The translations under genes and the position numbers were made by a program. A stretch of DNA of 64,000 nucleotides, from the NCBI RefSeq assembly GCF_002953935.1, contig NZ_CP026514.1, positions 558,001 through 622,000 of the forward strand. The letters run 5' to 3'. The DNA comes from Arthrobacter sp. PGP41. GTDB lineage: Bacteria > Actinomycetota > Actinomycetes > Actinomycetales > Micrococcaceae. The notes beneath the pieces are model-generated. The model worked only from the letters and a program-made list of their open reading frames with translations. It was not told the origin of the DNA and did not search any database. Shown here one piece after another: positions 63,955 through 64,000 of this stretch; within the stretch, counting starts at the first letter, position 1, and each line of letters opens with the position of its first letter.

Positions 63955-64000
63955 ATGGCTCACACTGCAATGAATCCCGAAACCGATCTTGCCTCCGAAC
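63955..64000 (+). CDS. Start of a gene cut by the window edge
   Basis: An ATG at 63955 follows GAAAGA 15 bases upstream and opens a frame to the end of the window: MAHTAMNPETDLASE. Too little is present to name the product. The AT-rich 63880-63950 region ahead of it could hold its promoter. Confidence 0.4.
   Translation, partial: MAHTAMNPETDLASE

Overview
The window is 64 kb of high-GC, gene-dense chromosome from an actinobacterium, almost certainly a Micrococcaceae member of the Arthrobacter/Pseudarthrobacter group. The evidence is the lysC-recR-dnaX order with the SRP RNA just upstream of dnaX, frequent GTG/TTG starts, ATGA/GTGA overlaps, a RamB-type regulator beside aceA/aceB, and a DtxR-type iron box. 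I see no prophage, insertion sequence, CRISPR array or rRNA. About 59 protein genes, one tRNA and one SRP RNA can be supported. The first (lysC) and last genes are cut by the window edges.

Layout. 1-8.2 kb: lysC (partial), an ABC-2 exporter (ATPase plus permease) followed by a permease-like paralogue, then recR, dnaX and ffs. 8.3-18.7 kb: YqfO-like protein, tRNA-Ser(GGA), an MpaB-type oxygenase running antisense into that tRNA, an M23 peptidase with a Pro-rich repeat tail, glutathione peroxidase, a CpdA-like phosphodiesterase, a Stealth phosphotransferase, a HAD hydrolase, a ParB-like small protein plus LytR_C protein, a TetR regulator and a DsbA-family protein. 18.9-22.7 kb: a GT4 glycosyltransferase, a glycogen-debranching-like glucosidase and a GNAT protein.

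22.7-33.5 kb is the most coherent metabolic locus. A leftward operon holds two TIM-barrel isomerase/epimerase proteins and two Gfo/Idh/MocA dehydrogenases. A ROK repressor is divergent from it, and a rightward ABC sugar importer operon ends in a third dehydrogenase and a ThuA protein. The gene set resembles oxidoreductive (3-keto) glycoside or disaccharide catabolism. Inverted-repeat operators lie on both promoters.

33.6-45.9 kb: a 2-hydroxyacid dehydrogenase, a CynX-type MFS carrier, the glyoxylate shunt (aceA, aceB, RamB-like regulator), then an operon of TAXI binding protein, sensor kinase and response regulator divergent from an MHS-type carrier. The carrier is preceded by an overlapping 27-codon leader ORF. 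46-55 kb: a serpin lipoprotein, a pyridoxal-kinase-type ThiD protein, dienelactone hydrolase, tgt and several small conserved genes. 55-59 kb: an FbpABC-type ferric iron importer under a DtxR box and a perfect GlxR/CRP-type site. 59-64 kb: GH76 hydrolase, an SDR plus acyl-CoA dehydrogenase operon, a DUF1684 protein and a membrane protein.

Two families of intergenic nested palindromes (four copies of one, two of the other) sit flush between mostly convergent genes. Two genes (Stealth and MpaB) seem to need AUU/AUC start codons. These, with the sugar locus and the TAXI/two-component/leader-peptide cluster, are the main points worth follow-up.
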